Positions 11,180-19,174 of a stretch of DNA of 64,000 nt are shown in pieces (the stretch's first letter is position 1; each line of letters opens with the position of its first letter). Position numbers and translations under genes: made by a program. A model generated the notes under the pieces. The model was not told the origin of the DNA. It searched no databases and was given only the letters and a program-made list of their open reading frames with translations. Source of the DNA: Pelomonas sp. Root405 (GTDB taxonomy: Bacteria; Pseudomonadota; Gammaproteobacteria; Burkholderiales; Burkholderiaceae_C); the NCBI RefSeq assembly GCF_001425165.1, contig NZ_LMDU01000013.1, positions 62,001 to 126,000 on the forward strand, read 5' to 3'.

Positions 11180-12514
11180 ATGAGAACCTGGCTGATCGCG
11201 ACCGCGCTGACCCTGTGCCTGAACAGCGCCACGCTGGCGCAGCCCCCCACCGCGGAGGAGCAGACCCGCAAGGCCGACGCCACGGCCCAGGCCTCGGGCT
11301 TCAAGATCCGCCCCGTCGACGACGCCTGGCGCGCCGCCCTGCCCCGCAACGCCCAGGCCGCCACCCAGGCCTATCTGGACCGCCTGCCCGCCGAGGTGCA
11401 GGCCAGGTCCGACGCCTACTACACCGGCGGCTACTGGCTGATTCTTTGGGAACTGCTGTTCGGCCTGGCTGTCACGGCCATCCTCATGAGCGGCCGGCGG
11501 GCGGCCCGTCTGCGCGACTGGGCCCAGCGCGTCGGCCGCGGGCCCGTGCGGCGCGACATGCTGTTCGGCGGGGCCTACGTGCTGGCCTCGGCCGTGCTGA
11601 CCCTGCCGCTGGCCATCTACAGCGGCTGGTGGCGCGAGCAGGCCTATGGCATGTCGACCCAGACGTTCCTCGCCTGGCTGGGCGAAACGGCGCTGTCCCA
11701 GGCCGTCGACATGCTGATGATGGGCATCGTCGTCGCCGGACTCTATGCCGTGATCCGCCGCGCCGGCGAGCGCTGGTGGATCTGGGGCACGGGTGGCAGC
11801 ATCGCCGCGCTCGTCGTGCTGGTCGCCATCTCGCCTGTCCTCATCCAGCCCCTGTTCAACACCTACCAACCGGTCGAGGACGGCACGGTCAAGACGGCGG
11901 TCCTGCAGATGGCCCATGCCAACGGCGTGCCGGTGGACAACGTCTACACCTTTGATGCTTCACGGCAGACGACCCGCATTAGCGCCAATGTGTCTGGCCT
12001 GCTCGGCACAGCCGCCGTGCGGTTGAACGACAACCTGCTGCGCCGCACCTCCGAGGCGGAGATCCGCGCCGTCATGAGCCATGAGCTCGGCCACTACGTG
12101 ATGAACCACATGGCCAAGAACATCGCGCTGCTGACGCCGCTGATCTTCGTCGGCTTCGCCGTCGTCGCATGGGCCATGAAGCGCCTGCTCGCGCGCTTAG
12201 CTGGCGCCACCGGCGTAAGCCGCATCGACGACGTAGCTGGTCTGCCGATGCTGGTCGCCGTGCTGTCGGTCTTCTTCACGCTCGCGACGCCGATCAACCA
12301 CAGCATCACCCGTCTGCAGGAGATAGAGGCCGACCGCTTTGGCCTGAACCTGTCACGCGAACCACACGGCTTTGCCGAGGCCCAGCTGCGCCTGGTCGAG
12401 TACCGCAAGGCCGACCCGGGAGCGCTTGAGGAATTCATCTTCTTCCACCACCCCAGCACCCGCCACCGCATCCATGACGCGATGCGCTGGCGCGAGGCCA
12501 TGGGCACGCCCTGA
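11180..12514 (+). CDS. M48 family membrane metallopeptidase (CAAX-protease/Ste24-like)
   Basis: A 444-residue zinc protease of the Ste24/HtpX superfamily. A cleavable-looking signal (MRTWLIATALTLCLNSATLA) is followed by several membrane helices. The zinc motif HELGH (in MSHELGHYVMNH, about residue 300) and the downstream third ligand in LQEIEADRFGL complete the gluzincin site. The segment VYTFDASRQTTRISANVSG is the usual strand before the zinc site. It is expected to cleave membrane or membrane-proximal proteins. It follows DUF350 by about 100 bases in the same direction and probably belongs to the same transcription unit; five bases separate it from the next gene. Confidence 0.9.
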   Translation: MRTWLIATALTLCLNSATLAQPPTAEEQTRKADATAQASGFKIRPVDDAWRAALPRNAQAATQAYLDRLPAEVQARSDAYYTGGYWLILWELLFGLAVTAILMSGRRAARLRDWAQRVGRGPVRRDMLFGGAYVLASAVLTLPLAIYSGWWREQAYGMSTQTFLAWLGETALSQAVDMLMMGIVVAGLYAVIRRAGERWWIWGTGGSIAALVVLVAISPVLIQPLFNTYQPVEDGTVKTAVLQMAHANGVPVDNVYTFDASRQTTRISANVSGLLGTAAVRLNDNLLRRTSEAEIRAVMSHELGHYVMNHMAKNIALLTPLIFVGFAVVAWAMKRLLARLAGATGVSRIDDVAGLPMLVAVLSVFFTLATPINHSITRLQEIEADRFGLNLSREPHGFAEAQLRLVEYRKADPGALEEFIFFHHPSTRHRIHDAMRWREAMGTP

Positions 12515-12519
12515 CGCCG

Positions 12520-12861
12520 ATGCAACACGACTTCGCCGCACTGACCACCAATGCCCACGAGGACTGGACGCTGTTCGCGGTGCGCTTTCATGACAAGCCC
12601 GGCGCAGGCGCGCTGCGCCGCGAGCTGCTGCAGGCCCATCTCGAATGGGTGGCCGCGCACGCTGACGCATTGCGCGTGGCCGGCTCCCTGCGCGAGTCGC
12701 CCGAGGCGACGCCGGTGGGCGCACTGTGGGTCGTGCGTGCACCGGACAAGGCCGCCGTCGAGGCGCTGATCGCCACCGACCCCTTCACAACAGGCGGTCT
12801 GCGCGCTGGCTGGGACATCTTCCACTGGAGCAAGGCGCTGCCGCAGCCAGTGTCGTTCTAG
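12520..12861 (+). CDS. YciI-like protein
   Basis: A 113-residue ferredoxin-like-fold protein of the YciI/YCII group. The pattern is that of a single domain: WTLFAVRFHDKPGAGALRR, HLEWVAAHADALRVAGSLR, then ALWVVRAPDKAAVEALIATD and the ending DPFTTGGL..WDIFHW. YciI proteins are small and often dimeric, and no general reaction is assigned. It starts five bases after the protease gene. Its presence in a polyamine/membrane cluster may simply reflect operon packing. Confidence 0.82.
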   Translation: MQHDFAALTTNAHEDWTLFAVRFHDKPGAGALRRELLQAHLEWVAAHADALRVAGSLRESPEATPVGALWVVRAPDKAAVEALIATDPFTTGGLRAGWDIFHWSKALPQPVSF

Positions 12862-12901
12862 CGGAAACTCGCGCTCCGCCGAACGACTGCACAGCCCAGC
12901 C

Positions 12902-13855
12902 ATGACCTCCACCGCCCGCCGCCTCGCCGCGGCCCTGTTCCTCGCCATCGTCAGCGTTGCTTCGGCCGCCGATGCGCCGCCCGACGTCGCCGTCATGGTC
13001 GCCCGTCTCGACCTGGCCGCTGGCAAGGTCAGCGACGTCCGCAACATCACGCCGGGCAAAGGCAACAATTTCCAGCCGGCCTTCACGCCCGACAGCGCGG
13101 CGGTTGTCTACACGTCGGGGCGATCCGGCTCCAACAACATCTTCCGGTACGACCTCGCCAAGGGCATGACGACCGCCGTCACGGCGACGGCAGAGAACCT
13201 GTATTCGCCCACGCCGCTGGCCGACGGCAGCGGTTTCTCGGCCATCCGCGTCATCACCGCCGACCCGGCCTATGGCATCGAGATGAACGAGCCCTCGCTG
13301 TGGCTGTTCAGCTGGGACGGCAAGCCGGTCGCGCCCGTCGTGGCGACCAAGCGCATCGGCTATCACGCCTGGATCAATCCCGATCTGCTGGCCGCCTTCA
13401 TCGTTGACGACGTGCCGCAGCGCAACGAGCACCGCGCCGTGTTGATCCAGCGGACCAACGGCCAGCAGACGCTGCTCACCACCAAGCCCGGCCGCTCGCT
13501 GGGCCGCACCGCCGATGGCAAGCGCGCCACTTTCGTCGACCAGACCGACCCCAAGCGTTGGGTGATCACGACGATGGGTATCGGCGACGCCAAGCCCCAG
13601 GTGCTGGTCGAGACGCCGCCGCTGCCCGAGGGCGACAAGGAGACCAATCGAAGCCAGTACTTCGTCTGGTTGCCCGACGGCTCGATGCTGATGGCGCGCG
13701 GCCATCTGCTGCTGCGCTGGGACGGCAAGCCGGGCGGAGGCTTCAAGCCCTTCGCCGATTTGCCGGAGTTGAGCGGCGCCATTCGCAACATCGCCGCCAG
13801 CGCCGATGGGCAGCGCCTGGCTTTCTCGGTGCTGCTCACCCCGCCCAAGCCTTGA
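12902..13855 (+). CDS. Secreted TolB-like beta-propeller protein
   Basis: A 317-residue protein with an N-terminal signal peptide (RRLAAALFLAIVSVASAADA, cleavage near residue 22) and PD40-type WD40-like repeats. Examples are NNFQPAFTPDSAAVVYTSGR, DLAKGMTTAVTATAENLYSP and IAASADGQRLAFSV. Such propellers usually act in protein-protein contacts in the periplasm. The stop codon overlaps the TTG start of the aminopropyltransferase (TTGA), so the two are probably co-translated. No enzymatic motif is seen. Confidence 0.85.
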   Translation: MTSTARRLAAALFLAIVSVASAADAPPDVAVMVARLDLAAGKVSDVRNITPGKGNNFQPAFTPDSAAVVYTSGRSGSNNIFRYDLAKGMTTAVTATAENLYSPTPLADGSGFSAIRVITADPAYGIEMNEPSLWLFSWDGKPVAPVVATKRIGYHAWINPDLLAAFIVDDVPQRNEHRAVLIQRTNGQQTLLTTKPGRSLGRTADGKRATFVDQTDPKRWVITTMGIGDAKPQVLVETPPLPEGDKETNRSQYFVWLPDGSMLMARGHLLLRWDGKPGGGFKPFADLPELSGAIRNIAASADGQRLAFSVLLTPPKP

Positions 13856-15420
13856 CGCAACCCGCCGTTCCTGCCGAACCGCCCGGCCGCGCCTCCCTGG
13901 CCGAGTTGCTGCTGCTTGCCAGCGTCTTCGTTATCGCCGCCTGCGGCCTGGTCTACGAGCTGGCCGCCGGTGCGTTGGCGAGTTATCTGCTCGGCGATTC
14001 GGTGCTGCAGTTCTCCACCATCATCGGCGTCTACCTGTTCGCGATGGGCCTGGGCTCCTGGCTGTCGCGCTTTGTCGAGCGCCAGCTGGTGGGTGTCTTT
14101 CTGCAGGTGGAACTGCTCGTCGGTGTCGTCGGCGGGCTGATGCCGGCGGCGCTGTTCATCGTGCACAGCCTGTTGCCACCGGGCGAAGCCACCGCCTTTC
14201 GCGTGCTGCTCTACGCGCTGGTGCTCCTGGTGGGCACGCTGGTGGGCCTGGAGATTCCGCTGGTCATGCGCATCCTCAAACGCCACTTCAGCGCGCGCTA
14301 TGGCCTGAAGGACCTGGTTTCGCAGGTGCTGACCTTCGATTACCTCGGCGCGCTGCTCGTCGCGTTGGCCTTCCCGCTGGTGCTGGTACCCCACCTTGGT
14401 CTCGTGCGCACGGGCGTGGCCTTCGGCCTGCTCAACGTGGCGGTGGCCGTGTGGGCGCTGTGGCTGTTCCGCGCCGAGCTGCGCGCGCTGCGCACCCATG
14501 TCGCGGCCGCGGCGCTGTCAGCCACGTTGCTATTGGCTGCCTTGCTCGGCGCCGAACAGCTGACGACCTGGGCGGAGGACCGTTTCTATGGTGAGGACAT
14601 CGTCTTCAAGCAAAGCAGCGACTACCAGCGCATCGTCGTCACCGAGAGCCGCGCCGGTACGCGCCTGTTCTTGAACGGCAACCTGCAGTTCCACTCCAAG
14701 GACGAATACCGGTATCACGAGTCCCTCGTGCAACCGGCGATGGCGGCGCATGGCGCGCCGAAACGCGTGCTGGTGCTGGGCGGTGGCGACGGCATGGCGG
14801 TGCGCGAGGTGTTGCGCCACCCCAGCGTTGAGCAGGTCACCCTGGTGGAGCTGGACCCGCTGATGACGACGCTGTTTCGCGACAACGTCAAACTTGCGGC
14901 CCTCAACGACCGCGCCCTGTCCAGCCCCAAACTGCGCGTGGTCAATACCGACGCCTTCGGCTGGCTGGAGCGGCAGTCAGAAGTCTTCGACGTCATCGTC
15001 ATCGACTTCCCCGACCCATCCAACTTCTCGCTCGGCAAGCTCTACACGGCCAGCTTTTACGAACTCGTCGATCAGCACCTCAGCGCCGGCGGCTATGCGG
15101 TCGTGCAGACCACGTCGCCACTGATCGCCCGACGCAGCTTCTGGACGGTCGTGTCGACCATCGAGTCGGTCGGTCTGACAACGACGCCATATCACGCTCA
15201 TGTACCCAGCTTCGGGGAATGGGGTTTCGTCATCGCCTCGCGCCGGCCATTCCGGCTGCCGGCGGCCTTCCCGCCCGGCCTGCGCTTCATCACACCCGCC
15301 GGCATGCCGCCGCTGCTGGACTTTCCCCCCGACATGGCGCGGGTGCCGGCCGAGGTGAACCGGCTGTCCAACCAGGTGCTGGTGCAGACCTTCGAGGAAG
15401 AGTGGGGCCAGGCCCATTGA
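13852..15420 (+). CDS. speE: Membrane-fused polyamine aminopropyltransferase (spermidine synthase-like)
   Basis: A 522-residue fusion starting at TTG 13852 (TTGA overlap). Residues about 15-235 hold roughly seven membrane helices; residues about 245-520 form a spermidine-synthase fold. Visible motifs are YQRIVVTES, LFLNGNLQFHSKDEYRYHE, the nucleotide-binding loop LVLGGGDG, VELDP and the catalytic-region DFPDPSNFSLGKLY, where typical spermidine synthases read D-x-x-DP. It should transfer the aminopropyl group of decarboxylated SAM, which the nearby SpeD can supply. The acceptor is unknown, and the membrane fusion raises the possibility of a membrane-associated acceptor. Confidence 0.9.
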   Translation: MTQPAVPAEPPGRASLAELLLLASVFVIAACGLVYELAAGALASYLLGDSVLQFSTIIGVYLFAMGLGSWLSRFVERQLVGVFLQVELLVGVVGGLMPAALFIVHSLLPPGEATAFRVLLYALVLLVGTLVGLEIPLVMRILKRHFSARYGLKDLVSQVLTFDYLGALLVALAFPLVLVPHLGLVRTGVAFGLLNVAVAVWALWLFRAELRALRTHVAAAALSATLLLAALLGAEQLTTWAEDRFYGEDIVFKQSSDYQRIVVTESRAGTRLFLNGNLQFHSKDEYRYHESLVQPAMAAHGAPKRVLVLGGGDGMAVREVLRHPSVEQVTLVELDPLMTTLFRDNVKLAALNDRALSSPKLRVVNTDAFGWLERQSEVFDVIVIDFPDPSNFSLGKLYTASFYELVDQHLSAGGYAVVQTTSPLIARRSFWTVVSTIESVGLTTTPYHAHVPSFGEWGFVIASRRPFRLPAAFPPGLRFITPAGMPPLLDFPPDMARVPAEVNRLSNQVLVQTFEEEWGQAH

Positions 15421-15484
15421 TCGCGGGAATGCCGTTTGCCAGGCGCAGGGTTCGCCGGCCGATGGCGCCGGTGCAGGAGCCGCG

Positions 15485-15748
15485 ATGCAGACCACCCCTT
15501 CCCCCGCCCTGAACCAGGTCGATGTGCCGACCACGCCCGCCAACAGCGACCCTGGCGATATCGACAGCGTCTATCAGAACCTTGTCAGCGGCGTGGGCCA
15601 TGAGCAGGTGACCGACGACAACGTCGAAGAGCTGATCCGCCGCGCGGATGCCGACAAGCACCCGGTGCTGGCGGCCGAGTTGCGAGAGTGGCGTTCAGCG
15701 ACCGGTGAAGACGCCAACATCGATCTCGACCCGGCTCACCGGTCGTGA
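15485..15748 (+). CDS. Small acidic hypothetical protein
   Basis: An 87-residue soluble acidic protein with no recognised family. It has an excellent ribosome site (GCAGGAG five bases before the ATG). Its composition is acidic (DPGDIDSVYQNLVSG, then TDDNVEELIRRADADKHP) with a predicted helical centre, no cysteines and no membrane segment. It sits between the aminopropyltransferase and the FAD oxidoreductase in the same direction, so it is likely expressed with the polyamine cluster. It could be an accessory or regulatory subunit; there is no direct evidence. Confidence 0.7.
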   Translation: MQTTPSPALNQVDVPTTPANSDPGDIDSVYQNLVSGVGHEQVTDDNVEELIRRADADKHPVLAAELREWRSATGEDANIDLDPAHRS

Positions 15749-15785
15749 CAGCTGAGCGGCGAGGCGTGCTGCTAACCTGCGCGCC

Positions 15786-17366
15786 TTGCTCCCGCTAACC
15801 GCCCTTTTCCCGCCTTCCCCCGCCCGACGCGCGCTGTTGATCAGCCTGCTGGCCAGCGGCTGCTCAGGCGATGCGCCGGCCTTGCAGGGCGGCTGGGTCG
15901 GCACACACCCGGAGCGCGGTCACCGGCTGCGCGGTGAGCCGCCGCGCGCCGACGGGCCATTTCGGAAAGCCAGTGTCGTCATCGTCGGTGGCGGCATTGC
16001 AGGCCTGGCCTGCGCGCGGGCGCTGACCCGGCGCGGCATGGACGACATCGCACTGCTCGACCTGGAAGACGCCGTCGGCGGCAACAGCCGTGGCCACACG
16101 CTGGGCGGCGCGCCCTGCCCCCTCGGCGCCCACTACCTGCCGGTGCCGGGCGACCAGGCGCGCGAGGTCAGCGAGCTGCTGCACGACCTGGGCGTGGCGC
16201 GCTCGCATCTCGGTCGCACGGAATGGGCCGAGCGCCACCTCTGCCACAGCCCGCAGGAGCGCCTCTTCATCGACGGCGCGTGGCAGGAAGGCCTGTTGCC
16301 CCCGGCCGAGACGCCGGCCCTCCGGGCGCAATACCGGCGCTTTGCAGCCCTCGTCGCCGAGGCACAGCGCGACGCTGGCTTCGCGATGCCAACCCGCCGT
16401 GCACCCTGGACCGCCGCGCACCAGGCACTCGATTCGCAGAACTTCGCCGCCTGGCTGGACCGCGCCGGCTTGACTGATGAACGGTTGCGCTGGTACCTCG
16501 ACTACTGCTGCCGCGATGACTTCGGCGCCAGCGCGGCCGGCGTGTCCGCCTGGGCTGGCCTGCACTACTTCGCCAGCCGCCACGGCTTTCATGCGCCGGG
16601 CGATGACACGGCCGAGCGTGAGCCAGTGCTGACCTGGCCTCAAGGCAACGGCTGGTTGAGCGAGCGCATCGCCGAGCCGCTGCGACAGCGCATCCACCAC
16701 GGCCGCAGCGTGCTGCGCGTGAGCGAGGGCAAGCACGGCATCGAGCTGCTGACCTGGGACGAGACCGCGGCTGCGCCCGAGCGCTGGCAGGCTCAGGCGG
16801 TGGTGATGGCCACGCCCGTTTTCATCAGCGCGCGCCTGCTGGCCACGCCGCCCGACGCGCTGCGCCAAGCCGCTGCACGGCTGAGTTATGCGCCCTGGTT
16901 GACTGCCAACCTGCTGCTGCGGGAGCCGCTGCTGCACCGCCCCGGCATGCCGCCCGCCTGGGACAGCGTGCGTTATGGCACCACGGCGCTGGGCTATGTG
17001 GACGCGCGGCACCAGTCGCTGGACCCTGGCCCCAAGCCGCCGCTGCTGACCGCCTATTTCGCGCTGCCCGCCGCGCAGCGCGGCGAACTGCTGCGCCAGT
17101 CCTGGCAGCACTGGGCCAAGTTCGTCACCGACGAGCTGGCGCAGACCCACCCGGACCTGCCGGCCAAGCTGGAGCGCATCGACCTGTGCCGCTTCGGTCA
17201 TGCCATGAGCATCCCGGCGCCCGGCGTGCGCGGCTCGGACGCGCTGGCGGCGCTGAACGCGGCTGCCGGGCGCATCGTCTACGCGCATGCCGACCTGGCC
17301 GGCTATTCGGTGTTTGAAGAGGCCTACACGGCCGGCGCGCTGGCTGCAGCGCGGCTGAGGCTCTGA
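15786..17366 (+). CDS. Exported FAD-dependent oxidoreductase (amine-oxidase-like)
   Basis: A 526-residue flavoprotein starting at TTG 15786, the only start that retains the export signal. The N-terminus contains an ARRALLISLLASGCSG segment: a twin-arginine-like pair, a hydrophobic stretch and a lipobox-like Cys. The FAD-binding Rossmann motif follows at about residues 62-95 (VVIVGGGIAGLACARAL), with VGGNSRG nearby, as in the flavin amine oxidase/phytoene desaturase superfamily. The C-terminal FAD segment ends IVYAHADLAGYSVFEEA. Placed beside speE-like and speD genes, a polyamine-type amine substrate is plausible but unproven. Its last 43 bases overlap the end of convergent speD. Confidence 0.82.
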   Translation: MLPLTALFPPSPARRALLISLLASGCSGDAPALQGGWVGTHPERGHRLRGEPPRADGPFRKASVVIVGGGIAGLACARALTRRGMDDIALLDLEDAVGGNSRGHTLGGAPCPLGAHYLPVPGDQAREVSELLHDLGVARSHLGRTEWAERHLCHSPQERLFIDGAWQEGLLPPAETPALRAQYRRFAALVAEAQRDAGFAMPTRRAPWTAAHQALDSQNFAAWLDRAGLTDERLRWYLDYCCRDDFGASAAGVSAWAGLHYFASRHGFHAPGDDTAEREPVLTWPQGNGWLSERIAEPLRQRIHHGRSVLRVSEGKHGIELLTWDETAAAPERWQAQAVVMATPVFISARLLATPPDALRQAAARLSYAPWLTANLLLREPLLHRPGMPPAWDSVRYGTTALGYVDARHQSLDPGPKPPLLTAYFALPAAQRGELLRQSWQHWAKFVTDELAQTHPDLPAKLERIDLCRFGHAMSIPAPGVRGSDALAALNAAAGRIVYAHADLAGYSVFEEAYTAGALAAARLRL

Positions 17367-17710
17367 CGGCTGATCGCGATGGGTTCAAAAGCCTTGACCA
17401 GCGCCGCCATCAGCGCCTCGGCCTTCGCGCTGTTGTCCGCGCCGTAATTGCAAACGTAGACATCTACTGTCACCCCGCCCAGTTCGGGCCAGGTATGGAT
17501 GGCCAGGTGCGATTCCGCCAGCAGCACGACGCCGGTAACGCCGCTCTGCTCGTCGTCCGGCGAGAAGCGGTGGAAGAGTTCGGCGACACCGCTGAGACCC
17601 GACTGCACGACCGCCGTGCGGCATAGCGCTGCGAGCGCGTCCGCGTCGCGCATGACCGGCAGCCTGGGATCGACGCCGTTCAAGTCGGCCGTCAGGTGCA
17701 GGCCTTGCAC
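17324..17710 (-). CDS. speD: S-adenosylmethionine decarboxylase proenzyme (class 1b type)
   Basis: A 128-residue pyruvoyl enzyme making decarboxylated SAM for aminopropyl transfer. The self-cleavage site is intact: Ser67 in ESHLAIHTWPE, with His72 and Cys87 at the same spacing as in the short bacterial/archaeal class (Ser63/His68/Cys83 in the Thermotoga enzyme). The start is GTG at 17710, one base after the moaD stop, so it is probably the last gene of the alaA-hom-thrC-moeA-moaD operon. Its 3' end overlaps by 43 bases the exported FAD oxidoreductase on the other strand. This is the only dcSAM source in the window for the aminopropyltransferase. Confidence 0.95.
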   Translation of the reverse strand: MQGLHLTADLNGVDPRLPVMRDADALAALCRTAVVQSGLSGVAELFHRFSPDDEQSGVTGVVLLAESHLAIHTWPELGGVTVDVYVCNYGADNSAKAEALMAALVKAFEPIAISRQSLSRAAASAPAV

Positions 17711-17711
17711 G

Positions 17712-17969
17712 TCAGCCGCCAGTCACCGGCGGGAAGAAGGCCAGCTCGTTGCCGTCAGACAAAAGCGCGGACTCGGCGCACATCTTCTGGTTGAGCGCGG
17801 ATCGCACGGCGCGGCCGGGGGCAAGGGCCTCGGCATGAGCGCCCCCGCGTGCCTGCAAGGCCATGCGCGCGTCGGCGACGCTGCTGCCCTCCGGCAAGAC
17901 AAGTGCCTCGCCTTCGCCCAGCTTCTCGCGCAGCGAGGCAAAAAAGCGCAACTTCACCGTAATAGTCAC
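17712..17969 (-). CDS. moaD: Molybdopterin synthase sulfur carrier subunit MoaD
   Basis: An 85-residue ubiquitin-fold sulfur carrier ending in the required Gly-Gly (FFPPVTGG). It begins VTITVKLRFFASLREKLG, with a GTG start at 17969 overlapping the moeA stop (GTGA). The C-terminal glycine is adenylated and thiocarboxylated by MoeB-type enzymes, and MoaE (8 kb) uses it to make molybdopterin. No moeB is present in the window. Longer in-frame starts would run inside moeA and add unrelated sequence. Confidence 0.94.
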   Translation of the reverse strand: MTITVKLRFFASLREKLGEGEALVLPEGSSVADARMALQARGGAHAEALAPGRAVRSALNQKMCAESALLSDGNELAFFPPVTGG

Positions 17970-19174
17970 GCCAGCAGCTCCGAGAACGGAATGAAGCGCA
18001 CCGCATCGCCCGACTTGAAAGCCTGGCCGGGCGGGTTGTCGAGCAGGCCGTCGGCCCAGAAAGCCGAGGTCAGCACGCCGCTGCTCTGGTTGGAGAACAT
18101 GGCCAGCCCGCCGGCCTCGTCCAGTCTCACTCGCAGGAACTCGCGGCGCTTGTCGGGCTTGGGCCAGTCGAAGCCGGCGGCCAGACGATAGCCGCGCGGC
18201 GTAACACGCTTTGCGCCCTGCAGCTTGAGCAGGAACGGCCGAACGAGGACCAGGAAGGTCACCAGGCTGGACACGGGGTTGCCGGGCAGGCCGATGAAGT
18301 GGGCGTGGCCGACGCGGCCAAACGCGAATGGCTTGCCCGGCTTGATGGCGATGGCCCACAGGTCGAGCTGGCCCTCGGACTGCACGGCGGGGCGCAGGTG
18401 GTCTTCCTCGCCGACCGACACGCCACCCGAGGTCAGGATGACGTCGGCTTGCGAAGCCGCCTCGCGCAACGCGGCGCGGGTCACGTCGAGGCGGTCGGGC
18501 ACGATGCCGAGGTCGATGACCTGGCAGCCCAGGCCTTCGAGCAGCGCCCGCAAAGTGAAGCGGTTTGAGTTGTAGATGGCACCGGGCGGCAGCGGCTCGC
18601 CGGGCATGACGAGCTCGTCGCCGGTGGAGAACAGGGCCACGCGCGGGCGGCGGGTGACCGCCAGCTCGGCCGCCCCGGCCGTGGCGGCCAAGCCGACGCT
18701 GACGGCATCCAGCCGCGTACCGGCCGACAGCACGACGGCACCGGCGCTCACGTCCTCGCCGCGCAGGCGCACGTTCGCGCCCGCGGTGATGGGCTGCGTC
18801 ACGCTGACCTTGTCGTCCACGACTTCGGTGAACTCCTGCATGACGACGGTATCGGCACCGGCCGGCACCTGCGCGCCGGTGAAGATGCGCGCCGCTTCGC
18901 CGGGCGGCAGCGGCGCGGGCACGCTGCCGGCGGGAATACGCTGGGTCACGGGCAATGGGCGACCAGCATCGGCGGCACGCAGGGCATAGCCGTCCATCGC
19001 CGAGTTGTCGGCCGGCGGCACGTCGACCGGCGAGATCAGGTCAGCGGCGAGCACGCGGCCCAGCGCTGCGCTGGTTGCCAGCGTCTCGCGTCCGGCCAGC
19101 GGCTGGACCTGTGTCAGTAACGTGGCCAGCGCCTCATCCAGGGCAATCAGCGGCGGCCTCTTGGTTTCAGACAT
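17966..19174 (-). CDS. moeA: Molybdopterin molybdenumtransferase MoeA
   Basis: A 402-residue enzyme inserting molybdate into adenylylated molybdopterin. Family marks are DVPPADNSAMDGYALRAAD near residue 55, RIFTGAQVPAGADTVVMQE, the MoCF-binding loop LFSTGDELVMPGEPL, ILTSGGVSVGEEDHL and FIGLPGNPVSS. The ATG at 19174 (MSETKRPPL) overlaps the thrC stop by eight bases. A longer in-frame start at 19309 would add 45 unrelated residues. The gene continues directly into moaD. Confidence 0.96.
   Translation of the reverse strand: MSETKRPPLIALDEALATLLTQVQPLAGRETLATSAALGRVLAADLISPVDVPPADNSAMDGYALRAADAGRPLPVTQRIPAGSVPAPLPPGEAARIFTGAQVPAGADTVVMQEFTEVVDDKVSVTQPITAGANVRLRGEDVSAGAVVLSAGTRLDAVSVGLAATAGAAELAVTRRPRVALFSTGDELVMPGEPLPPGAIYNSNRFTLRALLEGLGCQVIDLGIVPDRLDVTRAALREAASQADVILTSGGVSVGEEDHLRPAVQSEGQLDLWAIAIKPGKPFAFGRVGHAHFIGLPGNPVSSLVTFLVLVRPFLLKLQGAKRVTPRGYRLAAGFDWPKPDKRREFLRVRLDEAGGLAMFSNQSSGVLTSAFWADGLLDNPPGQAFKSGDAVRFIPFSELLA

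Noticed and set aside
9401-11917. 838-codon minus-strand open frame over the DUF4178, DUF350 and protease genes
   Set aside because: Antisense shadow: the + strand genes have zinc ribbons, membrane segments and HELGH, while the minus frame yields an Asp/Ala/Gly/Arg-rich sequence without structure.
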